From NCBI RefSeq assembly GCF_902807005.1, contig NZ_LR777658.1:992001-1056000 (forward strand): DNA of 64,000 bases, in the 5' to 3' direction. This document shows positions 26,903 to 36,838 of this stretch, piece after piece. How positions within the stretch are numbered: the first letter of the stretch is position 1; each line of letters opens with the position of its first letter. The DNA comes from Chlamydiifrater phoenicopteri (GTDB lineage: Bacteria; Chlamydiota; Chlamydiia; Chlamydiales; Chlamydiaceae). The translations under genes were made by a program, and so were the position numbers. The notes beneath the pieces were generated by a model. The model was not told the DNA's origin. It saw only the letters and a list, made by a program, of their open reading frames with translations, and made no database searches.

Positions 26903-27199
26903 ATGATATCCTACTTTGTAAGAACATTTGTTAATGTCTACAGTTTTTTAATTTTAATTTACATTTTTGCTTCTTGGTTTCCTGAATGGCAGAGAACCAG
27001 GTGGTACACCGTGATATTTCGTTTGGTTTCGCCCTATCTTAAGATTTTTAAAAGATTTATTCCTACTATAGGATTCATAGATATTAGCCCTATGGTAGCC
27101 TTGGTATGTTTAGAAGTTCTTCCTATAGTGATTCTTAAGATCGTGTACTTTTTTGTGGAAAAATTTTTTCAGGCTCCGTGGATACTACAATACATTTAA
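26903..27199 (+). CDS. YggT-family integral membrane protein
   Basis: 98 residues with two hydrophobic segments (VNVYSFLILIYIFASWF and ISPMVALVCLEVLPIVILKI) and the YggT pattern, including the conserved PYLKIFKRFIPTIGFIDISP. Members are associated with cell division or osmotic stress, but the molecular role is unsettled. Its end overlaps the dus GTG start by 22 nt, so the two are likely co-translated. CT645 family. Confidence 0.8.
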   Translation: MISYFVRTFVNVYSFLILIYIFASWFPEWQRTRWYTVIFRLVSPYLKIFKRFIPTIGFIDISPMVALVCLEVLPIVILKIVYFFVEKFFQAPWILQYI

Positions 27200-28170
27200 A
27201 AAATCTCTTGCTGGATTCTCCGGTCGTTTACGCCCCTTTGGCGGGTTTTTCAGATTATCCATACCGTAGAATGGGAGTGCCATACGGTCCGGCCCTGATG
27301 TTTTGCGAAATGACAAAAGTAGAAGGCATTTTATGGTCCCCTAATCGTTCTTTAAAATTGCTTGAGTTTTCAGAGGATATGAGGCCCATAGGAGGGCAGA
27401 TTTGTGGGAGCAATCCTTTGTTTGCAGCAGAAGCTGCTCGAGTTGTGGAGGGCTTGGGGTTTGATCTTATAGATCTAAACTGTGGGTGTCCTACGGATAA
27501 AATCACTAAGGATGGTAGCGGATCAGGAATGCTTAAAGACCCTATAGGGCTGGGTAAAGTTGTAGAAGCTATAGTTTATTCGACATCTCTCCCCGTGACG
27601 GTCAAAATCCGTTCTGGTTGGGACTATGAAAATATAAATGTTGAAGAAGTCGTTCGTATAATTCGAGAATCTGGAGCTGATGCTGTTTTTGTCCACGGCA
27701 GAACTCGTTCTCAGGGCTATGTGGGGCCTGCTAATAGGGATTTTATTAAAAGAGCCAAGGCTGTAGCGGGATCGATGAAAGTTTTTGGAAATGGGGATAT
27801 TTTTTCTCCCGAGTCGGCGAAGGATATGTTAGAAACTACAGGGTGCGACGGTGTTTTAGTTGCTAGAGGGACTATGGGCGCTCCTTGGATTGCTCAGCAA
27901 ATAAAGGAGTACTTGGCAACAGGTTCTTATCATACACCAACATTTGCAGAGAGAAAAGAAGCCTTTCTTTTGCATTTACAATACGTGGAGGAATATTATT
28001 CCAGCGAAGCCAAGCTTCTCACAGAGACAAGAAAATTATGCGGGCATTATCTTGTTTCTTCTGCCAACGTTCGTTTTTTACGCTCAGCTTTAGGGAAAGC
28101 AAAAACTAGAGAGGAGATATACTCAGCCGTGGAACGTTACTGTGAAGAGCATTGCAAGGATGAACGGTAG
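27178..28170 (+). CDS. dus: tRNA-dihydrouridine synthase
   Basis: 330 residues, GTG start. FMN-dependent Dus TIM barrel: VVYAPLAGFSDYPYRRMG, the active-site cysteine region DLIDLNCGCPTDKI, VTVKIRSGWD, DAVFVHGRTRSQGYVGPANR, VFGNGDIFSPESAKDM and VLVARGTMGAPWIA. It reduces uridines in tRNA D loops. The DusA/B/C subclass cannot be settled by eye. Follows yggT with overlap. CT644 family. Confidence 0.92.
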   Translation: MDTTIHLKNLLLDSPVVYAPLAGFSDYPYRRMGVPYGPALMFCEMTKVEGILWSPNRSLKLLEFSEDMRPIGGQICGSNPLFAAEAARVVEGLGFDLIDLNCGCPTDKITKDGSGSGMLKDPIGLGKVVEAIVYSTSLPVTVKIRSGWDYENINVEEVVRIIRESGADAVFVHGRTRSQGYVGPANRDFIKRAKAVAGSMKVFGNGDIFSPESAKDMLETTGCDGVLVARGTMGAPWIAQQIKEYLATGSYHTPTFAERKEAFLLHLQYVEEYYSSEAKLLTETRKLCGHYLVSSANVRFLRSALGKAKTREEIYSAVERYCEEHCKDER

Positions 28171-28185
28171 CGTTTATAGAAACTA

Positions 28186-30774
28186 TTAGTCATTCTCCTG
28201 ATCTTTGGAGAGATGCTGGGATAGAATCTTCGGCAGTCTGAGCATATCCAGAGCTTCGGGAGAGCCAAAAAGAGCTCCTAGAAGAGCATCTGGCCGAATT
28301 AGCTTCTTGTTACTGGGGTCTTGGAGAGAGTGGGTTTTAATATACTCCCAAAGCTTTTTGGTTGCCTCTGGTCTGGAAACTGGTTGTGAACCTATTAAGG
28401 CTGCAAGTTCTTTGGATGGCGTTAGCTGTGGTGCAGCTTTTGTTGTCTTGGAGACATTCTTTGTTTTGTCTGTTTGTTTTTTCCCAGATTTTCTCCCTGA
28501 AGTTTTTTTGCTGGAAACTTTCGTTTTTTCATAAGCAGTTTTAGGTCTGTTGACGTACTTGTCCATGACTTCATCAACAGAGTTTCCTATAACATCGCAG
28601 GAGGGGAACTCAGAACAAGAATAAAAGAATTTATTAAACCTGGATTTTTTTCGTAAGATTTTTCCGGAGCACCCTACAGCAGGGCACGGTACGGGGTCAA
28701 ACTCTGGAGTAGGAGCTTCTCCTTTTTTTAACAGGGTTATAGTTCCTCGGCACTTTGGGTAGTTCTCGCAGCCTAGAAAGGCGCCGAATTTTCCGTGTCT
28801 AATTTTCATAGGGCCTTGGCAAATAGGACATGGGCTATCCCACGGATTGTCTTGGCTATAATCATCTTTATTGAACGAAAACTCTTCTTCAGAAATTTTG
28901 TATTCACATTCAGGATACTCTGAGCAGCCGAAGAAGTAATGATTTTTTGCCCATATTTTTGTTAGAGAGCCTTTTTTGCATGAGGGGCAAGGAATGTCTG
29001 TTGCTATGCGGGGTATGGTGGCCTCTTTTTCAGCGCTTGTTACTTCTGGAAGAAAATGGTCCCAAAACTCTCTGATAAGGGTTTTCCAAGACTTCTTATT
29101 ATCAGCAATGAGTTCCAATTCATCTTCCATACGGGCAGTAAACCCGACATTCATAATTTGAGGAAAATTTGTTTCGAGAAAAGCAGAGATAACTTTACCC
29201 AAATCCGTAGGCTTTAACCTGGAATTTTCCTTCACAGTATATTCTCGTCTTTGAATTTTATCCATGATGGCAGCGTAGGTAGAGGGTCTACCTATGCCAG
29301 ATTTTTCCAGTTCTTTAACCAGAGAAGCCTCAGTAAATCTTGGAAGAGGTTTTGTGAACGACTGTTCATGGAAGAGTTCTAAAAGGTTTAAAGTTTGTCC
29401 AACAGATAAGGGTGGGAGGGGAGAAAGCTCTTTGTCTTCTGCAGTATCATCATCTTCCTTTTCCTGGTATACAGCAAGGAATCCGTTGAATTTCAATACG
29501 GACCCAGAAGCTTTTAGTTCAACTTGAGAATCTGTTTGGATGCGTACAGAAAGTGTGTCATAAACAGAAGGCTGCATTTGAGAAGCTACGAAGCGTTTCC
29601 AGATAAGTTCGTATAAATTTAACTGATCTTTCGTTAGGTATTTTGCTAAAGTTTCTGGAGTAAGAGCGATATCTGTGGGTCGAATAGCTTCGTGAGCATC
29701 CTGGGTCATTTTTTTTGTTGAATATCCATTTGGAACTTTAGGAAGATACTCATTTCCGTAAGTTGTTTGGATGAAAGTTCTTGCCGCGTCTATAGCTTCG
29801 GGTGCTGAGCGAACAGAATCTGTTCTCATGTAAGTAATCAGTCCTGTTGCTTCTCCTTCTTTTAGTTCTACTCCTTCGTATAAAGTTTGCGCTATGTTCA
29901 TAGTTCTGGAAGCTGAAAAACGAAAATGTCTGCTAGCTTCCTGCTGTAAAGTAGAGGTTGTAAAAGGAGGCATAGGATTACGCTTTTTTTCCTTTGCTTC
30001 TACTTTAGATACAGTGTAAGTAGCGCCTTGCAATTTTCGGATAACAGCTTCAGCTTTTTCTTGTGTATCTATTAGCAGAAACTCTGTTTCCGATTTGTTT
30101 TCAGGAGGTTCTTTTTCCCATCGTTTTCCATCCACAGCATGTAGAGAGGCGGAAAAAGATTTTTGGCTTTTAGGATCTAGAAGATCGGCAGAAATGTTCC
30201 AGAATTCTTTTGGAACAAAGGTTTCTATAGCGTGCTCCCTGTCTACGACGAGTTTAAGCGCTACGGATTGTACTCTTCCAGCAGATATTCCAGAGCGTTG
30301 TTGTAATTTTCTGCTTAGAATAGGAGAGATTTTATATCCCACGATGCGGTCAAGAAGGCGTCGTGCTTGTTGAGCATTGACCAAAGCCATGTCGATTTGT
30401 CTGGGAGTTTGTAGCGCTGCTGTTACCGCAGACTTTGTTATCGCGTTGAAGGATACTCTATGAATTTGAGTTGTTTTGGGTAAATATTTAGCTATATGCC
30501 AAGCGATAGCTTCTCCTTCCCTGTCGGGGTCTGGAGAGAGATAAACGGCTTCACAGGAAGAGGCTATTTTTTGAATATTACGGATAACATCTTTTTTATC
30601 GGGTAGAATTTCGTAGTGAGGTTCAAAATCATTTTCAATATCGATACCAAACTCTTTGCTTGGAAGGTCGGCAACATGCCCGATGGAAGACGCAAAAACA
30701 AAATTTTTACCTAGAAACTTTTGCAATGTTTTAATTTTGGCTGGGGACTCAACAATAATCAGGGATTTTTTCAT
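28186..30774 (-). CDS. topA: DNA topoisomerase I with C-terminal SWIB domain
   Basis: About 862 residues. MKKSLIIVESPAKIKTL opens the Toprim domain (DPDREGEAIAWH), and the catalytic tyrosine lies in GLITYMRTDS. Three C4-type zinc ribbons follow (CPSCKKGSLTKIW, CPICQGPMKIRHGKFGAFLG, CPAVGCSGKIL). A Lys/Thr-rich linker leads to a C-terminal SWIB/MDM2-like domain (LTPSKELAALIGSQPVSR, LWEYIKTHSLQDPSNKKLIR). The SWIB fusion is a chlamydial trademark. An ATG at 30819 would add 15 residues; 30774 matches the family start. CT643 family. Confidence 0.95.
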   Translation of the reverse strand: MKKSLIIVESPAKIKTLQKFLGKNFVFASSIGHVADLPSKEFGIDIENDFEPHYEILPDKKDVIRNIQKIASSCEAVYLSPDPDREGEAIAWHIAKYLPKTTQIHRVSFNAITKSAVTAALQTPRQIDMALVNAQQARRLLDRIVGYKISPILSRKLQQRSGISAGRVQSVALKLVVDREHAIETFVPKEFWNISADLLDPKSQKSFSASLHAVDGKRWEKEPPENKSETEFLLIDTQEKAEAVIRKLQGATYTVSKVEAKEKKRNPMPPFTTSTLQQEASRHFRFSASRTMNIAQTLYEGVELKEGEATGLITYMRTDSVRSAPEAIDAARTFIQTTYGNEYLPKVPNGYSTKKMTQDAHEAIRPTDIALTPETLAKYLTKDQLNLYELIWKRFVASQMQPSVYDTLSVRIQTDSQVELKASGSVLKFNGFLAVYQEKEDDDTAEDKELSPLPPLSVGQTLNLLELFHEQSFTKPLPRFTEASLVKELEKSGIGRPSTYAAIMDKIQRREYTVKENSRLKPTDLGKVISAFLETNFPQIMNVGFTARMEDELELIADNKKSWKTLIREFWDHFLPEVTSAEKEATIPRIATDIPCPSCKKGSLTKIWAKNHYFFGCSEYPECEYKISEEEFSFNKDDYSQDNPWDSPCPICQGPMKIRHGKFGAFLGCENYPKCRGTITLLKKGEAPTPEFDPVPCPAVGCSGKILRKKSRFNKFFYSCSEFPSCDVIGNSVDEVMDKYVNRPKTAYEKTKVSSKKTSGRKSGKKQTDKTKNVSKTTKAAPQLTPSKELAALIGSQPVSRPEATKKLWEYIKTHSLQDPSNKKLIRPDALLGALFGSPEALDMLRLPKILSQHLSKDQEND

Positions 30775-31005
30775 ATAAGCATTCCAAATCCAAAATTCCT
30801 CGTTCTTAAGAGTGAACACATGTCCTTAGAAAAGAAAAAGAACTTAGGAACGTCGACAATCTGAAGTTAGTTCCGATCTTTTAGCTAACGTTTTTCTGTT
30901 AACCGTAATTATTTATTTTAACAACGAAAATTATAGAGAACATGGTTCAAAATACTTTATAACGGATTTAGAGAAAAGCAGATCTTTTACGAAGAGCTTT
31001 TTAAT

Positions 31006-31803
31006 ATGAGTGAGATACCGTTTATAGCTAATTTCAAAGTTGATGAAGAAACTCTTTCTCAGGATTTAATTTCTTTAAATCGAGAGGGTTTTTTGGTGGG
31101 GCCCAACGAGGAAAAGCCAGCCTTTTTTGCTCGAGTAGATCGAGATGGGGAGAAAGGAGGCTATACTTTCCCTGAGGAGTTAGCGCAAATTTTTGATGTA
31201 AGACCTAATCATTTGGAAGTGATTTATTCTGATGAAGGTATAGGGGGCTGGGAAGGAGGGTGTACTTGGATAGAAAGTTCTGGTGTTTCTATTCAATTGC
31301 GAAAGAAGTTTTTAAAGTCTTCCAAATTATTTTTTCTTTATTCCAGAAAAGAAGTATTGATGCACGAAGCCGTTCATGCCGTAAGAATGAAGTTTCATGA
31401 GCCTTTGTTTGAAGAGATTCTTGCCTATAGAACTTCTCGTGGTTTGAGGCGATATTTGGGACCTTTATTTCGTCACCCAGGTGAAAGTTATTGGTCGATT
31501 TTTGGAGCTTTAGTAGGTCTAGGAATAAGTTCTTACGATTTAGTTGCCGGATTACTAGTTGCGATAGCTGTTCCTATATATTTTTTGAGTCGACTGATTT
31601 TTTATTTGAGAATTTTTGCTAAGGCGCAAAAAAAAATTCGCAAACTTTTAGGGATACCGCCTCTTTGGGTTCTTCTACGGTTAACGGATGCGGAGATAAA
31701 GTTTGTTGCTTCTCAGCCTCTTAGAATCATTGAGGAGTATGCTAAAAAGAAGAAGTTAAAAGATTTGCGTTGGCGACAAATTTACGCCTCTTATTTTATG
31801 TAA
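31006..31803 (+). CDS. Membrane protein with HExxH metallopeptidase-like motif (probably CT642 family)
   Basis: 265 residues. A soluble N-terminal half contains LMHEAVHAVRMKF followed, 12 residues after the second His, by EEILAY. This HExxH...E arrangement is typical of zinc-dependent gluzincin peptidases, with H120, E121, H124 and E136/E137 as candidate active-site residues. Two adjacent hydrophobic segments follow (SIFGALVGLGISSYDLVAGL and LLVAIAVPIYFLSRLIFYL), then a basic cytoplasmic-looking tail. No signal peptide. Substrate unknown; the protease assignment is inferred from the motif. Confidence 0.7.
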   Translation: MSEIPFIANFKVDEETLSQDLISLNREGFLVGPNEEKPAFFARVDRDGEKGGYTFPEELAQIFDVRPNHLEVIYSDEGIGGWEGGCTWIESSGVSIQLRKKFLKSSKLFFLYSRKEVLMHEAVHAVRMKFHEPLFEEILAYRTSRGLRRYLGPLFRHPGESYWSIFGALVGLGISSYDLVAGLLVAIAVPIYFLSRLIFYLRIFAKAQKKIRKLLGIPPLWVLLRLTDAEIKFVASQPLRIIEEYAKKKKLKDLRWRQIYASYFM

Positions 31804-31819
31804 AGCCGTTTTACATCGA

Positions 31820-33115
31820 TTATTTTTTGAACATTAAACGCTGTTTCCTCTTGCTGGCAGGGAGGATTTGCAGAAGTTTTCTGTATTTACTGACAGTTCT
31901 TCTGGCGCAAACTATACCCATCTTTAACAAATGTTCGGAAATAGCTTCATCTGATAACGGGATAGGTTCTTTGGCTATAATCTTTCTAATAGCGTCTTTG
32001 GCTTTCTCTGAATGGATAGAAGAGTTCTGTAGTGTGTGTAATCGGTTTTTGTTCGATGGGAAAAGATTTTTAAGAGGAATAATTCCTATGGGACAAGATA
32101 CCGTTTTATTCTCTATAGCACGAAAAATTGTAGAAACATGGTAACCCGCTTCTTCCGCAATCTCCTTGGGGGGGCAAAGAGACGGATAGTCTTTTTTCCC
32201 CAAAAGAAAAGCTTCCTGTATAGGAAGAATTTTTTGCATGAGAATTATTAACGTTTGTTCCCGTTTTTTTATAGATTTTAAAAGATGCTTGGCTGCCGAG
32301 ATTTCTTTAGAGCAACAACCAAAATTAGTCTCCCGGAATAACTTAAGTATCTCCATATCCAGTTTGAGTTCTGGAAGGCCTTTTTTATTAACATTTATTA
32401 ACCATTGCCCTTCTTGTCTCTGCAAATAAATGTCTGGAGGAGGAAGTCTTAAAGAAGCTCGGGGGTGTTTTAAGTTAGAAAAGGGAGCCCAGGATATTTT
32501 GCGGAAAGCCTCCCTTAGAGAAAGAGAAAAATCTTCGATAGGGACAGAAAGTTTTTTTGCTATAGTTGCAAACTCACAATCAACTAGCAAAGGATAATAG
32601 TCTTTGACGGCTTGATATATTAAAGGAAACTCTAGATGTTTTAATTGCAGCAGCCAATGTTCTCTTAAGTTGAAGGATGCCACGCCTAAGGGAGAAAATT
32701 GTTTTATTTTATCCAAAACAGTTGAAACTTTTTGCTCCGACTGGTCTGTAAGAACAGCTAACTCCTCTATGGAAGAGGATAAAAATCCATGGTCGTCGAG
32801 ACTGCCTACGATAAATTGTGCTATAAGACGTTCTGCTTCAGATGAAAAGGAGGCCTCTATTTGGCGATTCAAAAGGTGTAAAGGAGAGATTTCTTCAGAA
32901 AAAAAATGGTCTGGGAACAAGCCTAAATCTTTAGGCGAAGAATCGAAATCTTCCTCCAGATCCAAAGAGGTTAGATCAAATACAGGATTTGCAATTATTT
33001 GTTGTATAACTAATTGTGACAGCTCGTCTATTGGTGCTTCCAAGACTTTCAAGCTCTGCTGTAACTCTTGCGAAAGAGCATGCGTAGCAGAAACTTGTAA
33101 ATCTTGGTGTAACAT
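31820..33115 (-). CDS. rpoN: RNA polymerase sigma-54 factor
   Basis: 431 residues. Region I at the N terminus is Gln/Leu-rich (ATHALSQELQQSLKVLEAPI). The core-binding region follows, then the helix-turn-helix region (PPKEIAEEAGYHVSTIFRAI), and the RpoN box near the C terminus (GIVCARRTVSKYRKLLQILP). It transcribes -24/-12 promoters with the activator CtcC and controls a late developmental gene set in C. trachomatis. It starts 2 nt after the uvrD stop codon, so the two are co-transcribed. CT609 family. Confidence 0.94.
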   Translation of the reverse strand: MLHQDLQVSATHALSQELQQSLKVLEAPIDELSQLVIQQIIANPVFDLTSLDLEEDFDSSPKDLGLFPDHFFSEEISPLHLLNRQIEASFSSEAERLIAQFIVGSLDDHGFLSSSIEELAVLTDQSEQKVSTVLDKIKQFSPLGVASFNLREHWLLQLKHLEFPLIYQAVKDYYPLLVDCEFATIAKKLSVPIEDFSLSLREAFRKISWAPFSNLKHPRASLRLPPPDIYLQRQEGQWLINVNKKGLPELKLDMEILKLFRETNFGCCSKEISAAKHLLKSIKKREQTLIILMQKILPIQEAFLLGKKDYPSLCPPKEIAEEAGYHVSTIFRAIENKTVSCPIGIIPLKNLFPSNKNRLHTLQNSSIHSEKAKDAIRKIIAKEPIPLSDEAISEHLLKMGIVCARRTVSKYRKLLQILPASKRKQRLMFKK

Positions 33116-33117
33116 GG

Positions 33118-35040
33118 TCAGCGCATTTGCACGAGATAATCTATAGGGATCTCTCGGAGAAATCTACTTGGCTTCATAGCTCGTATGGATCCCCAAAGGA
33201 ATCGTGTCTGTGCCGCTGTGAGGTAGAGTAGGTCCTGAGCCCTAGTAATTCCTACGTAACATAGCCGACGTTCTTCTTCAAGGTTTTCGTAATTGCCCTT
33301 GGAATTTGCATGGGGAAACAGGTTCTCTTCGAGTCCCACAAGAAAAGCGATTTTAAATTCCAATCCTTTACCATTGTGAATCGTCATTAAATTTAGTCGA
33401 TCTCCTGAGAGGCTTGTCTCGTCAGTAGAGCTTTTCAGTGCTAGGTCATCAAGGAAAGCCTCTAGTCCTCCCGAAGGATTTTGTTCTGCCCATTCATAAG
33501 TTTTGGAAATTAATTCTTCTATATTGCTTTTTCTATCTTCGAAAGTGTCAGGATCTTCTTTTAAGACATCAAAATATTTTGAAAGCCTAACCGTTTCGAC
33601 AAGCAACTCATGTAATGGAAGCTTCTTGATGCGTTCTCGTAGAGAGTCTATGAGAGAAATGAAAGATTGTAGACCTTCTTTTTGTTTTTTCCCTAGTTTA
33701 AGAGATTTCTCTTCTAAGATTTTTTTGCAGGCAGACAAAACGGGGAGATTCTCCTTAGAAGAGAACTCTATAATACTGGAAACGGAAGATGGCCCCAGTC
33801 CCCTCTTGGGTAAGTTGATGGTTCTTTCAAAAGCAACATAATCTCTATCCGACGTGATCAAACGTAAAAAAGCTATAATGTCATTGATTTCTTTCCGCTT
33901 ATAGAAGGAGATTCCGCCAATAATTTCATAAGGGACCCGTCTGCGTAGTAAAGCATCTTCAAAAGTTCTGGATTGGAAGTTGGTTCGATAAAAGATGCAA
34001 AAATCTCTGAGGGGGATGCCATGGTTTTTATGTAGACTCCAGATTTCGTCTGCAACGAAATCGGCTTCGTCTTTATCTGTTCTCCCAATGAACAAGCGGA
34101 TTTTTTCTCCAGGTCCTTTTACGCTGCGTAGTATTTTTTTAAATCTTGATTCGTTGTTTGCTATCAAGGCGTTAGCTGCTTCCAGTATGTTCCCATGGCT
34201 TCGGTAGTTATCCTCTAGACGTACGAGAAGAGCTTCTGGATAATCTTTTTCGAAATTAAGGATATTGTGAATATTAGCTCCGCGCCAGGAGTATATAGAT
34301 TGATCAGGATCTCCTACGGCAAAAATATTATGATGCCTCTTTGCTATAGCTCCGGCAATAACGTATTGAGCATGGTTAGTGTCTTGGTACTCGTCGATTA
34401 GTAAAGCGTCCCATAAGTGTTGATACTCCTCTAAGGTTTCTGGAGATTCTTGGAATAAGCGCACAGGAAGGAATAGTAGGTCGTCGAAATCTAAGGCGTT
34501 GGCTTCTAAGAGTTTTTTTTGATAATTTTGATATATAGGGACGATGGGTTCCTCATATTCTCTAGGGTCCATGTCTTCTGGATAGAGGAGAGCGTTTTTT
34601 GCTCGAGAAATATAATACTGGACAGTGCCAGAGAGATTTTTTTTCAGATTAAGTTCTTGCAAGCACTGCTTAATTAACTTTTCTGAGTCGTTTTGATCAT
34701 AGATGATAAAGTTGGGGCTTCTGTTGAGTTTGTGGATAGAGCGTCTGAGGATGAATACGCCGAGACTATGGAAGGTGCAAATCATGGGGCGGTGTTCAAT
34801 GGAAAGGCTCTGGGACATCATATGAAAAATCCTTTCATCAAGCTCTCTGGCTGCTTTGTTTGTAAAGGTCATTACAAGGATTTTGTTGGGAGAGATTCCT
34901 TGCTGGATGAGTCTGAGTATTCTGTAACTTACTACACGAGTTTTTCCTGCTCCAGCACCCGCAAGGACGAGGACAGGACAAAACGGAGCCGTTGCCGCGG
35001 CATACTGCGCTTCATTTAATTCTGAAAATAACAAGGTCAC
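33118..35040 (-). CDS. uvrD: UvrD/PcrA-type ATP-dependent DNA helicase
   Basis: 640 residues, GTG start. SF1A motifs in order: NEAQYAAATAP (Q motif), LVLAGAGAGKTRVV (Walker A), LIDEYQDTNHAQYV (DExx box), GDPDQSIYSWRGA, LEDNYRSHGNIL, NLMTIHNGKGLEFKIAFLVG and LCYVGITRAQDLLYL. It is a 3'-5' helicase for excision and mismatch repair and limits RecA filaments. The distal gene is rpoN. CT608 family. Confidence 0.95.
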   Translation of the reverse strand: MTLLFSELNEAQYAAATAPFCPVLVLAGAGAGKTRVVSYRILRLIQQGISPNKILVMTFTNKAARELDERIFHMMSQSLSIEHRPMICTFHSLGVFILRRSIHKLNRSPNFIIYDQNDSEKLIKQCLQELNLKKNLSGTVQYYISRAKNALLYPEDMDPREYEEPIVPIYQNYQKKLLEANALDFDDLLFLPVRLFQESPETLEEYQHLWDALLIDEYQDTNHAQYVIAGAIAKRHHNIFAVGDPDQSIYSWRGANIHNILNFEKDYPEALLVRLEDNYRSHGNILEAANALIANNESRFKKILRSVKGPGEKIRLFIGRTDKDEADFVADEIWSLHKNHGIPLRDFCIFYRTNFQSRTFEDALLRRRVPYEIIGGISFYKRKEINDIIAFLRLITSDRDYVAFERTINLPKRGLGPSSVSSIIEFSSKENLPVLSACKKILEEKSLKLGKKQKEGLQSFISLIDSLRERIKKLPLHELLVETVRLSKYFDVLKEDPDTFEDRKSNIEELISKTYEWAEQNPSGGLEAFLDDLALKSSTDETSLSGDRLNLMTIHNGKGLEFKIAFLVGLEENLFPHANSKGNYENLEEERRLCYVGITRAQDLLYLTAAQTRFLWGSIRAMKPSRFLREIPIDYLVQMR

Positions 35041-35147
35041 GAGGAGGCTCCTTTTTTACTTGTTCTTTCGCTTTTACCAAAGAATTTATGGAGATGAAAT
35101 CTTGTGGCAGAGTATTATATCTTGCAGTTTAAGAAAATGGTATTTTT

Positions 35148-35837
35148 GTGAATGTCTTCTTAGACTTTGATAAGTTAGATCATTCTTGGCGAGAAAGGTT
35201 GCAGCCCGTGCGAAACTCTCCAATAGTTGGAAGGCTGGAGGCTTTCCTTGCTTTGGAGTATGAAAAACAACAAATTTTCCCTAAGAGAGAAGACATCTTT
35301 CGCGCGTTAAAGCTAACGCCCTTTGATAAGGTGCAAGTTGTTATTTTAGGCCAAGACCCGTACCATGGCGAAGGGCAGGCTCATGGGTTGTCTTTTAGCG
35401 TTCCTGATGGCGTGCCCTTGCCAGCATCATTGGTGAATATTTTTCGCGAACTTAAAGAGGATATTGGAGTAGTCAACACCAAAGGATGTTTGCAGTCCTG
35501 GGCTGCTCAAGGAGTTTTGCTATTAAATTCAGTCCTCACAGTAAGAAAAGGGCAACCTCGATCTCACGCCGGTAGAGGTTGGGAGTTCGTAACAGACGCC
35601 ATCATTTCAGAATTAGTTAACAGAGAGGATCGATTAATCTTTGTTTTGTGGGGCAGTGATGCTAAAAGAAAATGCGACATATTGTTTCGGTCTCCACAGC
35701 GTCACGCCATTTTGAGTGCTCCGCATCCTTCCCCGCTTTCTGCTTATCGAGGATTTTTTGGTTCTTCCCCCTTTTCAAAAATTAATTATCTGCTTAGAAA
35801 GCAAAATAAACCAATGATCAATTGGAAGCTTCCATGA
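35148..35837 (+). CDS. ung: Uracil-DNA glycosylase
   Basis: 229 residues, GTG start. The water-activating loop is [20 protein letters not shown], and the DNA-intercalating loop is [20 protein letters not shown] with catalytic His. It excises uracil from DNA to begin base excision repair. The stop overlaps the next gene's ATG (ATGA). CT607 family. Confidence 0.96.
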   Translation: MNVFLDFDKLDHSWRERLQPVRNSPIVGRLEAFLALEYEKQQIFPKREDIFRALKLTPFDKVQVVILGQDPYHGEGQAHGLSFSVPDGVPLPASLVNIFRELKEDIGVVNTKGCLQSWAAQGVLLLNSVLTVRKGQPRSHAGRGWEFVTDAIISELVNREDRLIFVLWGSDAKRKCDILFRSPQRHAILSAPHPSPLSAYRGFFGSSPFSKINYLLRKQNKPMINWKLP

Positions 35838-36070
35838 GCGAAAATATTTGTTTTATTAAGCTTGGGCAGATAAAGAAGATTGTTTCTCGACCGGCTGCTA
35901 GCTTGGAGATGACCGCTTTAACTGAAGGAATCAGAAAAAGTGAAGGGGTTATTTCTTCAGAAAAAATACAAAACGACTCCATAAGAATGGAAAGCATTCT
36001 TTCTGAGATGCGAGACCTACGTGTGGAAGTCGAACAATCTTTGCAGAAGAGTTTACTCCCTGAGGGTTAG
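35834..36070 (+). CDS. Small hypothetical protein (CT606.1-like)
   Basis: 78 residues from the ATG at 35834, which overlaps the ung stop in an ATGA arrangement; an in-frame TTG at 35822 is less likely. The protein is helical and charged ([20 protein letters not shown]), with no membrane segment, signal peptide or recognised motif. Its last 18 nt overlap the end of the convergent rdgB gene. Position downstream of ung and coupling support it being real; function unknown. Confidence 0.6.
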   Translation: MSENICFIKLGQIKKIVSRPAASLEMTALTEGIRKSEGVISSEKIQNDSIRMESILSEMRDLRVEVEQSLQKSLLPEG

Positions 36071-36673
36071 TGCCTCTTGGGATAGAGTAGATAAAACTTC
36101 GGATAGCTTTTTCAGAGCTTTAGCTCTATGAGAAACTCTGTTTTTTATATCTTCTGTCAGTTCAGCAAAGGTTAAATTGTAATCATATTTAAAAAACAGG
36201 GGGTCATAACCAAAGCCTCCAGATCCTTTTTCCGTATCAGCAATGTATCCTTCACAACAACCGTTAGCTTTATGTATTTCTCCTGTAGGGGAAACTAAGA
36301 TTATACTGCATTCAAAGTAAGCAGATCGTGCTACGGGTCCTGAAAGATGGGCCATTTGTCGCAGGAGCTCCTGTCGATTATCTTTGTCAGAAGAATTAGG
36401 CCCAGCGAAGCAGCTAGAGTTTTTCCCCGGAAGACCATCCAGAGCAGGAACAACAAGGAAAGAGGTTTCTGCTATAGCCCACATGCCCAGAGCTAGGGAT
36501 GCTTGATGTGCTTTTTTGAAAGCTATCTCTTCAGGAGAGTTTCCTTCTACAGGGTGTGGGTGGTAAGAAGGAAAGTCGAGCAAAGAAAAGACGTCAAAAC
36601 TCCCTGTGTCTTTCAAAAAAGTCTTTGTGGCGCGAATTTTGTACCCGTTGGTGCTTACTATAACAATATCCAT
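36053..36673 (-). CDS. rdgB: RdgB/HAM1 family non-canonical purine NTP pyrophosphatase
   Basis: About 206 residues. MDIVIVSTNGYKIRATKTFL is the nucleotide-binding N terminus with the family's Ser/Thr-x-Asn and Lys residues. WAIAETSFLVVPALDGLPG corresponds to the AxDSGL region, here without the usual Asp-Ser pair. FGYDPLFFKYDYNLTFAEL and NRVSHRAKALKKL complete the family pattern. It hydrolyses dITP/XTP to the monophosphate. The altered AxDSGL segment may affect metal binding. An ATG at 36682 would add three residues. CT606 family. Confidence 0.82.
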   Translation of the reverse strand: MDIVIVSTNGYKIRATKTFLKDTGSFDVFSLLDFPSYHPHPVEGNSPEEIAFKKAHQASLALGMWAIAETSFLVVPALDGLPGKNSSCFAGPNSSDKDNRQELLRQMAHLSGPVARSAYFECSIILVSPTGEIHKANGCCEGYIADTEKGSGGFGYDPLFFKYDYNLTFAELTEDIKNRVSHRAKALKKLSEVLSTLSQEALTLRE

Positions 36674-36838
36674 GGGAACCATCGGAAAGCAATTTTGGAA
36701 GTTTCGTGCGCAGGGGGTAATAGCCCTGAGAGCACCTTAGCTCCAAAAATAACATTCGCAGGATTAAAGAACAATGGTCCTGAAAGCTTCTGCAAGGCTT
36801 GTTTTGCTTTAAATTTTTTTCACAGATAGTATGAGGGC

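Noticed and set aside
1-35040. recB, recD2, recA, uvrD and topA as a recombination island dedicated to the cassette array
   Set aside because: These genes occur in the corresponding neighbourhood of Chlamydia species without any cassettes, so their proximity is ancestral and not evidence for the system, although their products could carry it out.
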